Part shown: positions 43,461-52,186 of the stretch, one piece after another | How the letters are laid out: the number at the start of each line of letters is the position of its first letter | Position numbering within the stretch: position 1 is the stretch's first letter | NCBI RefSeq assembly: GCF_001548395.1 | Contig: NZ_AP017367.1 | Coordinates: 2,641,001-2,705,000, forward strand | DNA: 64,000 nt | Source: Leptolyngbya sp. O-77 | GTDB taxonomy: Bacteria > Cyanobacteriota > Cyanobacteriia > Elainellales > Elainellaceae | Reading direction: 5' to 3' | Translations under genes and position numbers: made by a program | The notes under the pieces: generated by a model | Told to the model about the DNA's origin: nothing | The model's input: the letters and a program-made list of their open reading frames with translations, nothing else | Databases searched by the model: none

Positions 43461-44777
43461 GTGTCCCCCTGGTGGGGAACTCTAAACTACAGGGGTTCTT
43501 TGATAAGCGTGGCGGAGAGAGTGTTGGCACGAAAACTGGCGGGGTGGTTGCCGGATCTGGATTTTCGGGTGTGGATTTTGATTGCGGGGCGGCTGCTGTC
43601 GCAGGTGGGAACCGGATTCACGCTGTTCTATGCACCGATTTTCTTTGTAAACCGGGTGGGGCTGTCGGCGACGCTGGTGGGCGTGGGGCTGGGGGTTGGG
43701 GCGATCGCCGGAGTGCTGGGGCGCGTCCTGGGCGGGTCGTTTGCCGATTCCCCAAAGATTGGGCGACGGCGGACGCTGCTCCTGTCGGCGGCGGTGTCGG
43801 CAGCGGCCTCGACCATTTTGGCAGTCACCTTCGACTTTCCCACCTTCCTGATCGGCAACCTGCTGATGGGACTAGGGATTGGGCTATATTGGCCAGCCAC
43901 CGAAACGGTCGTCGCAGATTTGACCACCATCGACCAGCGAAACGAAGCCTATGCGCTGGACCGGCTGGGCGACAGTCTGGGGCTGGGCGTGGGCGTGGCC
44001 CTGGGCGGCGGGCTGATTGCAGCAACGGGTTCCTATCGGGCGCTGTTTGTGATCGACGCGATGTCCTACGTCATCTTTTTTGGGATTGTGTATCGGGCGA
44101 TCGCCGAAACCCGCAATCCCACCCAGGCGCATCAGTCCATGCTGAAAAGCTGGAAACAGGCCCTCAGCGACGGCAGTCTGCTGATTTTTACCGTGGTGTG
44201 TACGCTGTTTACCACCTATCTGGCGTTGCTCAACAGCGCCTTGCCGCTTTACTTTGCCAACTTTGTGCCGACTGCGGCGGGACGCGGATTTTCCACCAGC
44301 ACCATTAGCGTTTTGTTTTCGAGCTATGTGGCGCTGACGGCACTGACGCAGCTTCCGGTAATTCGCAAGCTGCAAGGATTGACCCAGCCGCAAATGCTGA
44401 TCGTGTCGGCGATGTTTTGGGGTGCGGGGTTTGGGCTAGTTTGGGCGATGGGTATGGCGCGAGTGATGCCGCTGGGCTGGGCAGTGCTGGCGCTGGTGCT
44501 GATGGCGATCGCCACGGCTGCCTACACCCCAGGAGCCGCCTCGCTCGTCGTTGCGCTGGCTCCAGCAGAATTGCGTGGGGTGTACCTTTCGGTCAATTCA
44601 CTCTGCTGGGCGGCAGGCTACTTCATCGGGCCAGTGCTGGGCGGCTGGGCGATGGATGGCACGGCTCAACTTGCACACGGTTTCTGGATCGCCTGCGCCG
44701 CCAGCATTCTGCCGTCCATCTTGACGTTGCACTATTTGGACAACCGGATTCGCCAGGAAGGACGACACTACCGCTAG
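43461..44777 (+). CDS. Major facilitator superfamily transporter
   Basis: The 438-residue protein has twelve predicted helices in two halves, with the conserved loop 2-3 motif seen as GRVLGGSFADSPKIGRRRTLLLS. The central cytoplasmic loop (about 200-225) is charged (ETRNPTQAHQSMLKSWKQAL). Drug or metabolite export is common for this branch, and no substrate is indicated. GTG 43461 opens the frame; a GTG about 16 codons in (VAERVLARKL) may be the true start. It ends four bases into a convergent small gene. Confidence 0.85.
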   Translation: MSPWWGTLNYRGSLISVAERVLARKLAGWLPDLDFRVWILIAGRLLSQVGTGFTLFYAPIFFVNRVGLSATLVGVGLGVGAIAGVLGRVLGGSFADSPKIGRRRTLLLSAAVSAAASTILAVTFDFPTFLIGNLLMGLGIGLYWPATETVVADLTTIDQRNEAYALDRLGDSLGLGVGVALGGGLIAATGSYRALFVIDAMSYVIFFGIVYRAIAETRNPTQAHQSMLKSWKQALSDGSLLIFTVVCTLFTTYLALLNSALPLYFANFVPTAAGRGFSTSTISVLFSSYVALTALTQLPVIRKLQGLTQPQMLIVSAMFWGAGFGLVWAMGMARVMPLGWAVLALVLMAIATAAYTPGAASLVVALAPAELRGVYLSVNSLCWAAGYFIGPVLGGWAMDGTAQLAHGFWIACAASILPSILTLHYLDNRIRQEGRHYR

Positions 44778-44992
44778 GGTGACTGAGGAGATTGATACTC
44801 TGCATCGAGCCAGCATCGGGGTAGCCCCTCGTTTGATGGAAAACACAGGTCTGCTTTGAGAAACTCTTCCGGGTCTTGTTCTTCTTCCCCTGCTTGCGAT
44901 CGCCCAACTACGACAGGAGAAAGGGGATTGATCAACGGGTCAAGATCCATAATCTTAATCAGAACTTCGCTGTCTTTTTCCTTGAGAAACAT
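44774..44992 (-). CDS. Small conserved cyanobacterial protein
   Basis: Start ATG 44992 is decided by AAAGGAG (complement of 45001-45007) eight bases upstream, giving 72 residues; the frame is open further to 45085. The sequence LIKIMDLDPLINPLSPVVVGR, GEEEQDPEEFLKADLCFPS and LPRCWLDAEYQ resembles a small hypothetical family widespread in cyanobacteria. It is very acidic in the middle and holds two cysteines. Function unknown to me. It overlaps the MFS gene end by 4 bp, convergently. Confidence 0.7.
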   Translation of the reverse strand: MFLKEKDSEVLIKIMDLDPLINPLSPVVVGRSQAGEEEQDPEEFLKADLCFPSNEGLPRCWLDAEYQSPQSP

Positions 44993-45257
44993 GGATGAAA
45001 CTCCTTTCATTTCGGGACAGTCTTGTAGAGAAGCAAGGAGAAAAAACTGTAAAGAAACAAGCTTTGGAAAATGGCTCCAAAGCATCGCTTCAAATTTTGA
45101 AGAAATGGTTGTAGAGGCGATCGCCCCTACAACCCTCCACTTGATTTCAGCGTTGCAAGCCTGCTGGGTTAATTCGGCTTCCTGTTAGTAAACCTGTCAG
45201 TGGGATCATCAAAATCTGACAAGGCTTACCTAATCAAAAGTCGTTTTATTGTGCGAA

Positions 45258-45902
45258 CTATCGACGGCGCTCCTGCAATTTTTGATACACCGCTCGCAGA
45301 TCTACCTTATGGTGGGCCAGGGCAACCAGCGTATGGTAGAACAGGTCGGCTACTTCTCCAGCGATCGCCCCTGGGTCGTCATCTTTGCAGGCCATCACCA
45401 CTTCAGCGGCCTCCTCGCCAATCTTTTTGAGAATTTTGTTGTCCCCACCCGCCAACAGCTTGCAGGTGTAAGAGTCTGGGCTGGGATGGTCGCGGCGATC
45501 GCAAATCACCTCAAACACCTGCGACAGCGTATCAGCAGGCGGAGGGGCGATCGCCCCGTCGATCTGATGAAAACAACTGCGCTCCCCCGTGTGGCAGGCA
45601 ACGTCGCCCACCTGTTCCACGCTCACCAGCAGCGCATCGCTGTCGCAGTCATATCGCAGCGCCTTGACGTGTTGTAGATGCCCAGAGGTTGCGCCTTTGT
45701 GCCACAACTCGGCGCGAGAACGACTCCAAAACCAAGTTTCGCCCGTTTCGATAGTTTTTTGCAGCGATTCGCGGTTCATCCACGCCATCATCAGCACCGT
45801 GCCATCCAGATAGTCCTGCACAATGGCTGGCACCAGCCCCGCCTCGTTATAGCGGATCTGATCTAAAGGAATTGGAGAGTCCTGCGCCTGTTGCCCAATC
45901 AT
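45258..45902 (-). CDS. hisIE: Bifunctional phosphoribosyl-AMP cyclohydrolase / phosphoribosyl-ATP pyrophosphatase
   Basis: Steps two and three of histidine synthesis are fused in one protein. The HisI half (about 1-115) shows the metal site RYDCDSDALLVSVEQVGDVACHTGERSCF; the HisE half (about 120-210) shows KILKKIGEEAAEVVMACKDDD and EVADLFYHTLVAL. ATG 45902 gives 214 residues. TTG or GTG codons up to 45926 are possible but less likely. No other his gene is adjacent, as is normal in cyanobacteria. Confidence 0.94.
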   Translation of the reverse strand: MIGQQAQDSPIPLDQIRYNEAGLVPAIVQDYLDGTVLMMAWMNRESLQKTIETGETWFWSRSRAELWHKGATSGHLQHVKALRYDCDSDALLVSVEQVGDVACHTGERSCFHQIDGAIAPPPADTLSQVFEVICDRRDHPSPDSYTCKLLAGGDNKILKKIGEEAAEVVMACKDDDPGAIAGEVADLFYHTLVALAHHKVDLRAVYQKLQERRR

Positions 45903-46045
45903 GACCGCCACCCCGTCGTGCGTCAATTTGTGTTAATCGGTAATTGAGATCGATGCTTGTAAATCAATGGTTGTGACCGATCAATCCCTGTCGCAAATTC
46001 TGTTGAAAATTCTGTCTAAACTATCTAACTAAAAGGATTTAAAAG

Positions 46046-46246
46046 TCATGATGGGACAATTACAACCGCCTCGACGTGGGCAAGCTGGCGATTCCCGTAG
46101 AGATTGCTTCGCGAATCGCCTTCCACCCGCGTCACCGCCCACCGCAGCGGCTCACCGTAGGCCAGCAGTGCTTGGGCGATCGCCGTCTGCAACTCGCCCA
46201 ACTCGCCGCCCAGATGAACTTCGACCGTCACCAACTCCAGCCTCAT
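46046..46246 (-). CDS. Small conserved protein, unknown function
   Basis: ATG 46246 gives 66 residues: LELVTVEVHLGGELGELQTAIAQALLAYGEPLRWAVTRVE then HVEAVVIVPS. The alpha-beta pattern is regular and resembles small cyanobacterial hypothetical proteins. The frame reaches up to 46300, but those residues overlap the ferredoxin gene end region and are not family-like. It is 57 bp after the ferredoxin gene on the same strand, so the two are probably co-transcribed. Confidence 0.6.
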   Translation of the reverse strand: MRLELVTVEVHLGGELGELQTAIAQALLAYGEPLRWAVTRVEGDSRSNLYGNRQLAHVEAVVIVPS

Positions 46247-46303
46247 TGCCAGTCCCAGTCCGCTAAATCCTGACTCTCGGTTTCTGATGCCGATGCTCAA
46301 TCC

Positions 46304-46627
46304 CTATTTTTGGAACTGACCAAACTGCAATTCATATACCGTATCTTCCTTCTCCGTCTCCAGTTTCAAGTCCGATCGCGGATAGGCAACACAGAGCAGC
46401 GCAAACCCCTGAGCTTGCAGTTCTGGGCTAATGCCCATGCCGTCGCCCTGCTCCACCATGCCCGATAGCAGTTGCGCGGCGCAGGTCGTACAGACTCCTG
46501 CGTTACAAGAGGACGGCAGATCCAATCCGGCAGCAACAGCAGCGGCCAGCACGGTTTCATCTGCTGAAACCGTAATCGTGTGGGAGTTTCCCTGGTGAAG
46601 AATTTCAACCCTATAAGTGTCGGTCAT
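46304..46627 (-). CDS. [2Fe-2S] ferredoxin, plant type
   Basis: The 107-residue protein carries the cluster ligands Cys41, Cys46, Cys49 and Cys79 in SCNAGVCTTCAAQL and LLCVAYP. The C-terminal tail after the last Cys is longer than in photosynthetic PetF, as in minor cyanobacterial ferredoxins with special electron partners. The KLETEKEDTVYELQFGQFQ tail is acidic. Its partner is not evident. It precedes the small gene at 46246. Confidence 0.92.
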   Translation of the reverse strand: MTDTYRVEILHQGNSHTITVSADETVLAAAVAAGLDLPSSCNAGVCTTCAAQLLSGMVEQGDGMGISPELQAQGFALLCVAYPRSDLKLETEKEDTVYELQFGQFQK

Positions 46628-46728
46628 GATGCAGTCGTGCGTAACGTTAGAACAGATAGGAGGAATGGGTTCTTGAAAGATACGCTAAGTGGGCTGACGT
46701 TTTAAAAGCCGAAGCTTGGAAGCTAGCC

Positions 46729-46914
46729 CTAGCTCAGTTCAGCGTCGGGAAAGGTGCGCTTAAACTCATCAATCAGGTCGTCTAGCTCTTCTAGCGCTTG
46801 GTTAACATCGATCCGCAGCGTCCCCAAATCTGGCTGCTCTAGCAGGCGCACGAGTGAGTCGCGCTTGCTTATCAGAAACTTGAGGCGATCGCGCAAAACT
46901 TGAGCATCCAGCAT
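46729..46914 (-). CDS. Small conserved protein, unknown function
   Basis: ATG 46914 has GAGGAG nine to ten bases upstream and gives 61 residues: MLDAQVLRDRLKFLISKRDSL then LIDEFKRTFPD. The sequence is helical with an acidic end (ELDDLIDEF). Small cyanobacterial proteins like it are known to me only as hypothetical. Separate from the ferredoxin gene by 101 bp. Confidence 0.6.
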   Translation of the reverse strand: MLDAQVLRDRLKFLISKRDSLVRLLEQPDLGTLRIDVNQALEELDDLIDEFKRTFPDAELS

Positions 46915-47036
46915 GGGAAATAAACTCCTCAATCAACTCCTAAACAACTTTCGTTCAGCTAGACACAAGCTTCATCCTATCAAACCGTTCCAACAATGTT
47001 GAATAATTGTTAACAACCCTTTCATCTGTGGTGGCT

Positions 47037-47594
47037 ATGCTTGGACGTATTTCGCTAGGGACGGTTGGACTGGTCGTGGGCGGTTTGCTCACCGTGGTAG
47101 GCTTCATTGCCTATTTCTCCAGCAGCGCCACGCTCAATCTAGTAGGGTTTTTCTACGGCATCCCCCTGCTGTTGGGCGGGCTGGCGCTGAAAATTTCCGA
47201 GTTGCCCCCAGTTCCATACTCTCAGCCGCCTTCGGCTGCTGCCTTGGCGCTGCGAGATCAGCAAGCAACCGAAACCCAGCATCAGATTCGCAAGGACGTG
47301 ACTCGCTATCGCTACGGGCAGTCAGCGCATCTCGATAGTTCGCTAGAGAGTCTGGGGCTGGAGCCGACGGACGATGAGCGCCCGGTGCTGGTCGCCCTGC
47401 GGGAAGAAGATCGAGACGGAGCCTATGCACTCGTTCTGGAATTTGAGTCTGAATATATTTCGCTGGAAAAATGGAACAGCAAGCGGGAAAAGATTGAGCG
47501 ATTTTTCGGTCCAGGGCTGCGCGTCGAGATCAGCCAGCCCGGTGAAGATTACATTGACGTAGCGCTAATTTCGACTGGAGCAGCCCAGGCTTAG
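47037..47594 (+). CDS. DUF2854 membrane protein
   Basis: The 185-residue protein from ATG 47037 has two N-terminal membrane helices (LGTVGLVVGGLLTVVGFIAYF and LVGFFYGIPLLLGGLALK), then a soluble domain (about 75-185) with RKDVTRYRYGQSAHLD, LESLGL and a beta-rich end GLRVEISQPGEDYIDVALIST. This is DUF2854, shared by cyanobacteria and plastids. Function is not known. The frame extends to a TTG at 47007, which is not preferred. Confidence 0.85.
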   Translation: MLGRISLGTVGLVVGGLLTVVGFIAYFSSSATLNLVGFFYGIPLLLGGLALKISELPPVPYSQPPSAAALALRDQQATETQHQIRKDVTRYRYGQSAHLDSSLESLGLEPTDDERPVLVALREEDRDGAYALVLEFESEYISLEKWNSKREKIERFFGPGLRVEISQPGEDYIDVALISTGAAQA

Positions 47595-47758
47595 CCTTCC
47601 GGGTTAATCCCCAAAAGCGAATCCCCTGACCTAAGCGCAGACAAGCCCCGTCCGGTTGTAAACTCGATCGGGCGGGTCTGACTTTATGTGTCAAAAATTG
47701 TTGCGAAACGTAAATCACGTTAAGATTACAGGATAAAGTTATATTCAGTTAACCCTCT

Positions 47759-48094
47759 ATGTCTGGTTCGAGTACACCGGAACCCGATTTGCTGAAAACC
47801 CTGTTAGATCCTTTGTTAGAAGACTTTCAGTATTGGTTTGAGCGATCGCAAACCCTGCTAGAATCCCAGCCCATTTCGTTTCTCAGCAATGAGCAACAGG
47901 CAGATTTATTAGCGCGAGTTTTGCAAGCTCAGCAAGAGGTGCAAACGGCCCAGTTGCTCCTTAGGGCAACAGACGGGAAGGTGGGTGTAGAGGCAGCCGT
48001 CATGGTTCCCTGGCACTCGCTGGTGACGGAGTGCTGGCAGGTTTCGAGTCGTTTTCGTCTGGAGCGGATTCAGTCGCAAGACTCAGAGCCTTGA
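47759..48094 (+). CDS. DUF2605 protein
   Basis: The 111-residue protein matches DUF2605: LLKTLLDPLLEDFQYWFERSQTLLE, FLSNEQQADLLARVLQAQQEVQTAQ and a C-terminal MVPWHSLVTECWQVSSRF. It is soluble and mostly helical. The family is cyanobacterial and unassigned. It is followed after 249 bp by the DUF2973 gene, a pairing I recall from other cyanobacteria. Confidence 0.87.
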   Translation: MSGSSTPEPDLLKTLLDPLLEDFQYWFERSQTLLESQPISFLSNEQQADLLARVLQAQQEVQTAQLLLRATDGKVGVEAAVMVPWHSLVTECWQVSSRFRLERIQSQDSEP

Positions 48095-48161
48095 GTGGTT
48101 CACTGGGGGGTTCCTTGGCAGTGGCGACGGGTCTGAATGCACTTATATTCTGAGCGTCGTT

Positions 48162-48187
48162 GGTGTACTGCAATGGTGTACTGCAAT
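48162..48187 (+). repeat. Tandem 13-bp direct repeat GGTGTACTGCAAT
   Basis: Two perfect adjacent copies lie in the DUF2605-DUF2973 spacer. A simple duplication; it could lie in the promoter of the second gene. Confidence 0.8.
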
Positions 48188-48343
48188 TATGAGAGAACCT
48201 CAGATGTTTGTGTCTGCTTGTTAAGCATTTGACTATTCGACTTAAGTTGCTCGACGGGTTAATTGCTCTAACTGTTCAAAACTTTCAAAACTAATGCCAA
48301 CGGTTCAGGTTGGCGGGGTTACGCAATTTAGAAGGAAAGCACT

Positions 48344-48649
48344 ATGCTACATCTGCTTTATGTCGTTGCCTTTACGATCCTGGCGCTGCTGGCAGTCAGC
48401 AACTTGATCCGCAGCTTGATGACGCTGGGTATAGAGTCGCAGCGTGCTTATGCGCCCCCAACACAGCCCTATCGCTCCAGTCGCCTTCAGTCCGCCTCTC
48501 ATCCAGAACTGCTGGACAACGCGGGAAACCTGATTAATGAGCCGTATCTGGTAATGCGATCAATCTCGGTCGAAGATGCTCGTGAACAGCTTGATGCGCT
48601 GTATAATGCATCGCCCAGTCCTGCCGAAAAGCCCCAGGAAGAGGCTTAA
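48344..48649 (+). CDS. DUF2973 membrane-anchored protein
   Basis: The 101-residue protein has one N-terminal membrane helix (LLYVVAFTILALLAVSNLIRSL) and a polar tail containing SHPELLDNAGNLINEPYLVMRSISVEDAREQLDALY, which is the family's conserved part. AGAAGGAAAG before ATG 48344 is the ribosome site. Function is unknown. Likely linked to the DUF2605 gene upstream. Confidence 0.87.
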   Translation: MLHLLYVVAFTILALLAVSNLIRSLMTLGIESQRAYAPPTQPYRSSRLQSASHPELLDNAGNLINEPYLVMRSISVEDAREQLDALYNASPSPAEKPQEEA

Positions 48650-48815
48650 TTCATCCTGAACTCGTCGTTATTGGAAGTGCAGGAACGGTGACGGTCTGCG
48701 ACTCTTTCACCTAACTGAGGTCTTGATTACTGAGGTCTTGACTAAGGTGGGTCAGACAAGTCAGAGAGGGCGATCGCCCACCTGAATTGGATCGCCCTGA
48801 TTTCGTTTTCGCGAC

Positions 48816-49067
48816 TCAGTATCGATCGACGCTGCCAGAGAAAATCGGCTCGACACGCAGCGCCAAAACCTTGGAGGGGCGGACAACCATATACTCGCCC
48901 TGGATGTTTTTGATCGGCACGCTGATAAAGTCATCCGAGGTGGCTTTGGGAACTAGTTCGCCACTGTACCATTTCTGAAAGTCTTGAATCGTTGAAAAAC
49001 GAACTTCTTCTCGATGTCCGCCCTCCATCAACAGGTGAACAGCAAATTCGCTCGGTGTTCTGGGCAT
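48816..49067 (-). CDS. Small conserved cyanobacterial protein
   Basis: ATG 49067 gives 83 residues; the TTG at 49073 is two codons earlier. The sequence EFAVHLLMEGGHREEVRFSTI, QDFQKWYSGELVPKA, and FISVPIKNIQGEYMVVRPSKV resembles small hypothetical proteins present in most cyanobacteria. It appears to form a small beta-rich domain. I know no function for it. Confidence 0.72.
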   Translation of the reverse strand: MPRTPSEFAVHLLMEGGHREEVRFSTIQDFQKWYSGELVPKATSDDFISVPIKNIQGEYMVVRPSKVLALRVEPIFSGSVDRY

Positions 49068-49297
49068 AGTCAATCCATCCTCTGCGTCGCGGTGCTGTGG
49101 TCAATATTCCCTAAAAAAGCATCAAAATAAAAGCCAAGCCCAAAAGAAAATGGGGCGATCGCCCGGATATCGCTAAGGAAACAAAGGCAGATGGGATCTG
49201 CACATGGGCTTTCTTACTCGCGAATGCCCAGCCCTCATTCAACACTCAAGCATAGTCCAATCCACAGCGTTCTGAACGCTGCATTCCAAACAAAAGA

Positions 49298-49326
49298 GTC
49301 GCTTCGCAAATGACTGCAAAAGCGAC
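49298..49326 (-). terminator. Intrinsic terminator of the LysM-M23 gene
   Basis: On the minus strand GTCGCTT (complement of 49320-49326) pairs with AAGCGAC (complement of 49298-49304), followed by CTTTTGTTT. It is 38 bp past the stop. A second palindrome, CAGCGTTC-T-GAACGCTG (49265-49281), follows. Confidence 0.65.
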
Positions 49327-49363
49327 CCCTTAAACCTTTTAGGGTATCCGTTCTCGAACTCGA

Positions 49364-51868
49364 CTATCGACGCGCTAGGAGAGACATCGGATTAACCGTA
49401 CCTTGGTTCGGGACATGGATCTCGAAGTGGACGTGGGGCCCAGTGCTAAAGCCCGTGCTACCCATCGCCGCGATATGCTGACCTTGATCCACTCGATCCC
49501 CAACGCGCACCAGTAGACGGCTATTGTGGGCATAGCGAGTGCGGGTGCCATCCGCATGACGAATGTCAATCATGTAGCCATAGCCACCAGAGTTCCAACC
49601 GGAAAACTCAACGACTCCAGCCGCCGCTGCCACAATGGGTGTGCCAACGGGTGCTGCAATGTCGATTCCCCGGTGCATCCGTCCCCAGCGCCAGCCAAAT
49701 CCAGAGGTCAGAACTCCACGCGCTGGCCAGATGAAACCGTTTGAAACGGAAGTCCCCTCTGGCAAAAACGCATCCATCTGAGAGAGCGCAGGTAGCTCAG
49801 GAGAAACCATGCGACCCACCAGCGGCTCTAGAAGAGGCTCATAGCTCTCTGATCCGAGGGGGGCAACTGCCACAAGTTGTCCACTGCTCGCAGCAGGAGC
49901 AGATTCGCTAGCAGGAGCAGCAGCCACTAGCTCAGGCTCAGCACTAGCAGAAGGATTAGAGGAATCTAAGGCCCCCGGTTTTACCGCAAACTCTCCCGCA
50001 TCTAACTCAGACACAACCTCAGGTTCAGGCTGAGTCGCTCCAGGGCGAGCCTCTAGAACAGGTTCAACTGTGGGTACAGAAGGTACAAAGCGATCGCCCA
50101 AGTCTTGAGCCGAACCAACGCTTCTCAAGTTGAGCGCTGCAACCACGGAGGGCTGATTATCTTGAGCGAACTTGCTGGTCTGATTGTCCAAACTCGACCC
50201 TTCTGAAGGCTCTGACGACCGCAAAGTCGCAACATCGTTGATCAGTCGGTGCAAATGCTCATAGGTGCGGCTAGGGTTTTGAGCAGGCAAGACAACCGCC
50301 GCCACCTCAGTTGTTCCGGGTCTGTCAACTTCAGAACGTACCGCTTCGCTCCGGGCAGGAGCAACACCCCCGACCCCAACAAACTCAGTCGCAAACAGAA
50401 CAGAACTGCCAGTAGCCAGCGTGGGCACTGAATCAGACGGCTCAAACACCGTAGAAGCCTCGCCAACCTGACGAGAATCAGCCGGGGGCAGCACGACCGA
50501 AGACTGGCGACGGGCCGATGACACTAGCTCGGACGACTCAGCAGGAACTGCAATGACCTGACCAATCTGAATTACATCCGGATCCTGCAGACCGCTGGCT
50601 TCCACAACAGCATCTTTCGATACGCCGTAGGCGCTCGCAATTTGCTCAATAGTTTCTCCAGCAGAAACGCGATGAGCCAGCAACACAGGCTGCTCTGGAT
50701 TAAGAGAAACATCACCAGCAGGCTGACTCAGAGCATTGGAAGAACTCTCAAGCGTTGCAGAGCCAGATGGAACTGCAAGAACCTGGTTAACTTGCAGTTG
50801 ATGGGGATTGTCTAAGTCGTTCGCTGCAACCAAAACGCTTTGAGGAACGTCGTAGGCAAGGGCGATCGCCCCCAAGGTATCCCCTGGCTTAACGCGATAC
50901 AGGACACTACCGCCAGCCGGCAGCACCGCTGTCAAACTCCGCTCACCATAACCCGAAGCGGCTAGTCCATTAGATGAAGGAGGCGAAACCGATTGCTTTT
51001 CACCTGCCCCTAGAGGGCCGCTTTGGTCACTGCCCTGAATACGGACAGAAGGAGTGGTGTCATCCTTAGACAAGCTAGACGGTTCCACCGCGGACTGCAA
51101 TTGCTGGCTAGTCAACACGCTACGCAAACGCTCTCGGCGCTGGCGGAGGTTTTCGAGGCTGGCGTAGCGAAGGGGACGGTCTGAGGTGCGAATTTCCTCC
51201 GAAATAGCTGCCACCTCGGATGGCGCTGTCTGCTCCGCCAAAACGCCTACTGAAGATGAAGCAGGCGTGTCTGCTGCAAGTGGTGAAGGCTCTACGCTGG
51301 GAATTGGCTGCGGAGTACGCTCAGGCGCAACCCCTAAGACGCTAGCCGACTCTGCTCTCCGGTGACCCGGAACTCGAATTGCTTGCCCGACCCGAAGCAC
51401 AGAATCCAGGGAAAGACCGTTAACTTCGGCAAGCGTTCTAACGGGAACCCGGTAGTAACGAGCGATCTTGTAAAGTGTCTGTCCGGATCGAACCCGGTGG
51501 GTGAACATTGCCCCGGAATACGTCGAGGACGACGAAGCCTTGACAGGGGCGGACAGGGCAGTGGGATCTACTTCGTCTATCCCAGGGCTTGCGAGGGGGG
51601 AATCCAGAGAACTAGTTTGGGGAACCGACAAGCCTGTAGAAACTTCGGACTCAACGGAGTTCGGTTCGGCTGCGGTCGCCTGATCGCTGTGCCTTGGGAG
51701 CAACAAACTAGAAGCGCCCATCGAGAGCGCTAACCCAAGCATGGCGGCAGAAGTGCGAGCCTTGCGGCTAACCTCTCGGGGGTTCTGCTTGGGCTGCCCT
51801 GCCTCGGCTGCGTAGTCAGACGAATAACAGGAAACAGGCTTAACCTTCTGCGGAAATGCTCGTCTCAA
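49364..51868 (-). CDS. Exported LysM-M23 peptidoglycan endopeptidase
   Basis: The 834-residue protein has a positively charged start, a membrane segment (about 40-58), three LysM domains (about 123-167, 324-367, 399-443; HRVRSGQTLYKIA, YRVKPGDTLGAIA, HRVSAGETIEQIA), a long Ser/Pro/Glu-rich linker and an M23 domain at the C-terminus (about 720-834). Zinc ligands are visible in HRGIDIAAP and HVHFEIHVP. It should cut peptide cross-links at the cell wall. The start is TTG at 51868: AGGAGG stands seven bases before it, and RRAFPQKVKPV follows as in homologues. The longer frame to 51907 has no such site. Confidence 0.87.
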   Translation of the reverse strand: MRRAFPQKVKPVSCYSSDYAAEAGQPKQNPREVSRKARTSAAMLGLALSMGASSLLLPRHSDQATAAEPNSVESEVSTGLSVPQTSSLDSPLASPGIDEVDPTALSAPVKASSSSTYSGAMFTHRVRSGQTLYKIARYYRVPVRTLAEVNGLSLDSVLRVGQAIRVPGHRRAESASVLGVAPERTPQPIPSVEPSPLAADTPASSSVGVLAEQTAPSEVAAISEEIRTSDRPLRYASLENLRQRRERLRSVLTSQQLQSAVEPSSLSKDDTTPSVRIQGSDQSGPLGAGEKQSVSPPSSNGLAASGYGERSLTAVLPAGGSVLYRVKPGDTLGAIALAYDVPQSVLVAANDLDNPHQLQVNQVLAVPSGSATLESSSNALSQPAGDVSLNPEQPVLLAHRVSAGETIEQIASAYGVSKDAVVEASGLQDPDVIQIGQVIAVPAESSELVSSARRQSSVVLPPADSRQVGEASTVFEPSDSVPTLATGSSVLFATEFVGVGGVAPARSEAVRSEVDRPGTTEVAAVVLPAQNPSRTYEHLHRLINDVATLRSSEPSEGSSLDNQTSKFAQDNQPSVVAALNLRSVGSAQDLGDRFVPSVPTVEPVLEARPGATQPEPEVVSELDAGEFAVKPGALDSSNPSASAEPELVAAAPASESAPAASSGQLVAVAPLGSESYEPLLEPLVGRMVSPELPALSQMDAFLPEGTSVSNGFIWPARGVLTSGFGWRWGRMHRGIDIAAPVGTPIVAAAAGVVEFSGWNSGGYGYMIDIRHADGTRTRYAHNSRLLVRVGDRVDQGQHIAAMGSTGFSTGPHVHFEIHVPNQGTVNPMSLLARR

Positions 51869-51910
51869 AGAACAACCTCCTGTTGAGCGGCGTTCAACTG
51901 TCCTCAAAGG

Positions 51911-51975
51911 GAACCAGTCGTTGGAATCAAGTTGACACGGATGCAGTGACCGAAGTCACAGACCGACGGCGGTTC
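51911..51975 (-). ncRNA. Candidate structured 5' leader of the LysM-M23 gene
   Basis: On the minus strand GAACC (complement of 51971-51975) pairs with GGTTC (complement of 51911-51915), then GTCG with CGAC (51964-51967 with 51917-51920), enclosing a GTGAC-TTCG-GTCAC hairpin (complement of 51946-51959). A UUCG-type tetraloop and a closing stem suggest a real fold. It lies about 43 bp before the TTG start. It does not show the consensus I remember for the cyclic-di-AMP riboswitch, which does occur before wall hydrolases. Confidence 0.4.
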
Positions 51976-52033
51976 TAATCACTGACGCGCCTTACAACTA
52001 GGTAAGATTACCTTAAGCTTTTTGCTTAGACAA

Positions 52034-52186
52034 GCTTACACCAGTCTTCAAAAAAATCAACACTCTCGAATAACCCCATGCTTAAACTACCCTTGTCAAA
52101 GAATCTAAACGTCTAAACCTTAGGCAAAAAACGTTCATCACTTGACGCTCAGAACAACCGATGAGCTTACACCAGTTCTTCAAAAA
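52034..52186 (+). repeat. Direct repeat, two copies 130 bp apart
   Basis: GCTTACACCAGT followed by a CTTCAAAAAA-type tail occurs at 52034-52056 and again at 52164-52187. The flanks differ, so it is not a simple duplication. Confidence 0.6.

Noticed and set aside
43307..44308. 333-codon frame overlapping the MFS gene
   Set aside because: It is the shifted shadow of the MFS gene; the MFS frame has membrane helices and family motifs.
51905..51980. Cyclic-di-AMP (ydaO) riboswitch before the M23 gene
   Set aside because: Position fits, but the conserved blocks I remember for that class are not visible; reported only as a structured leader.
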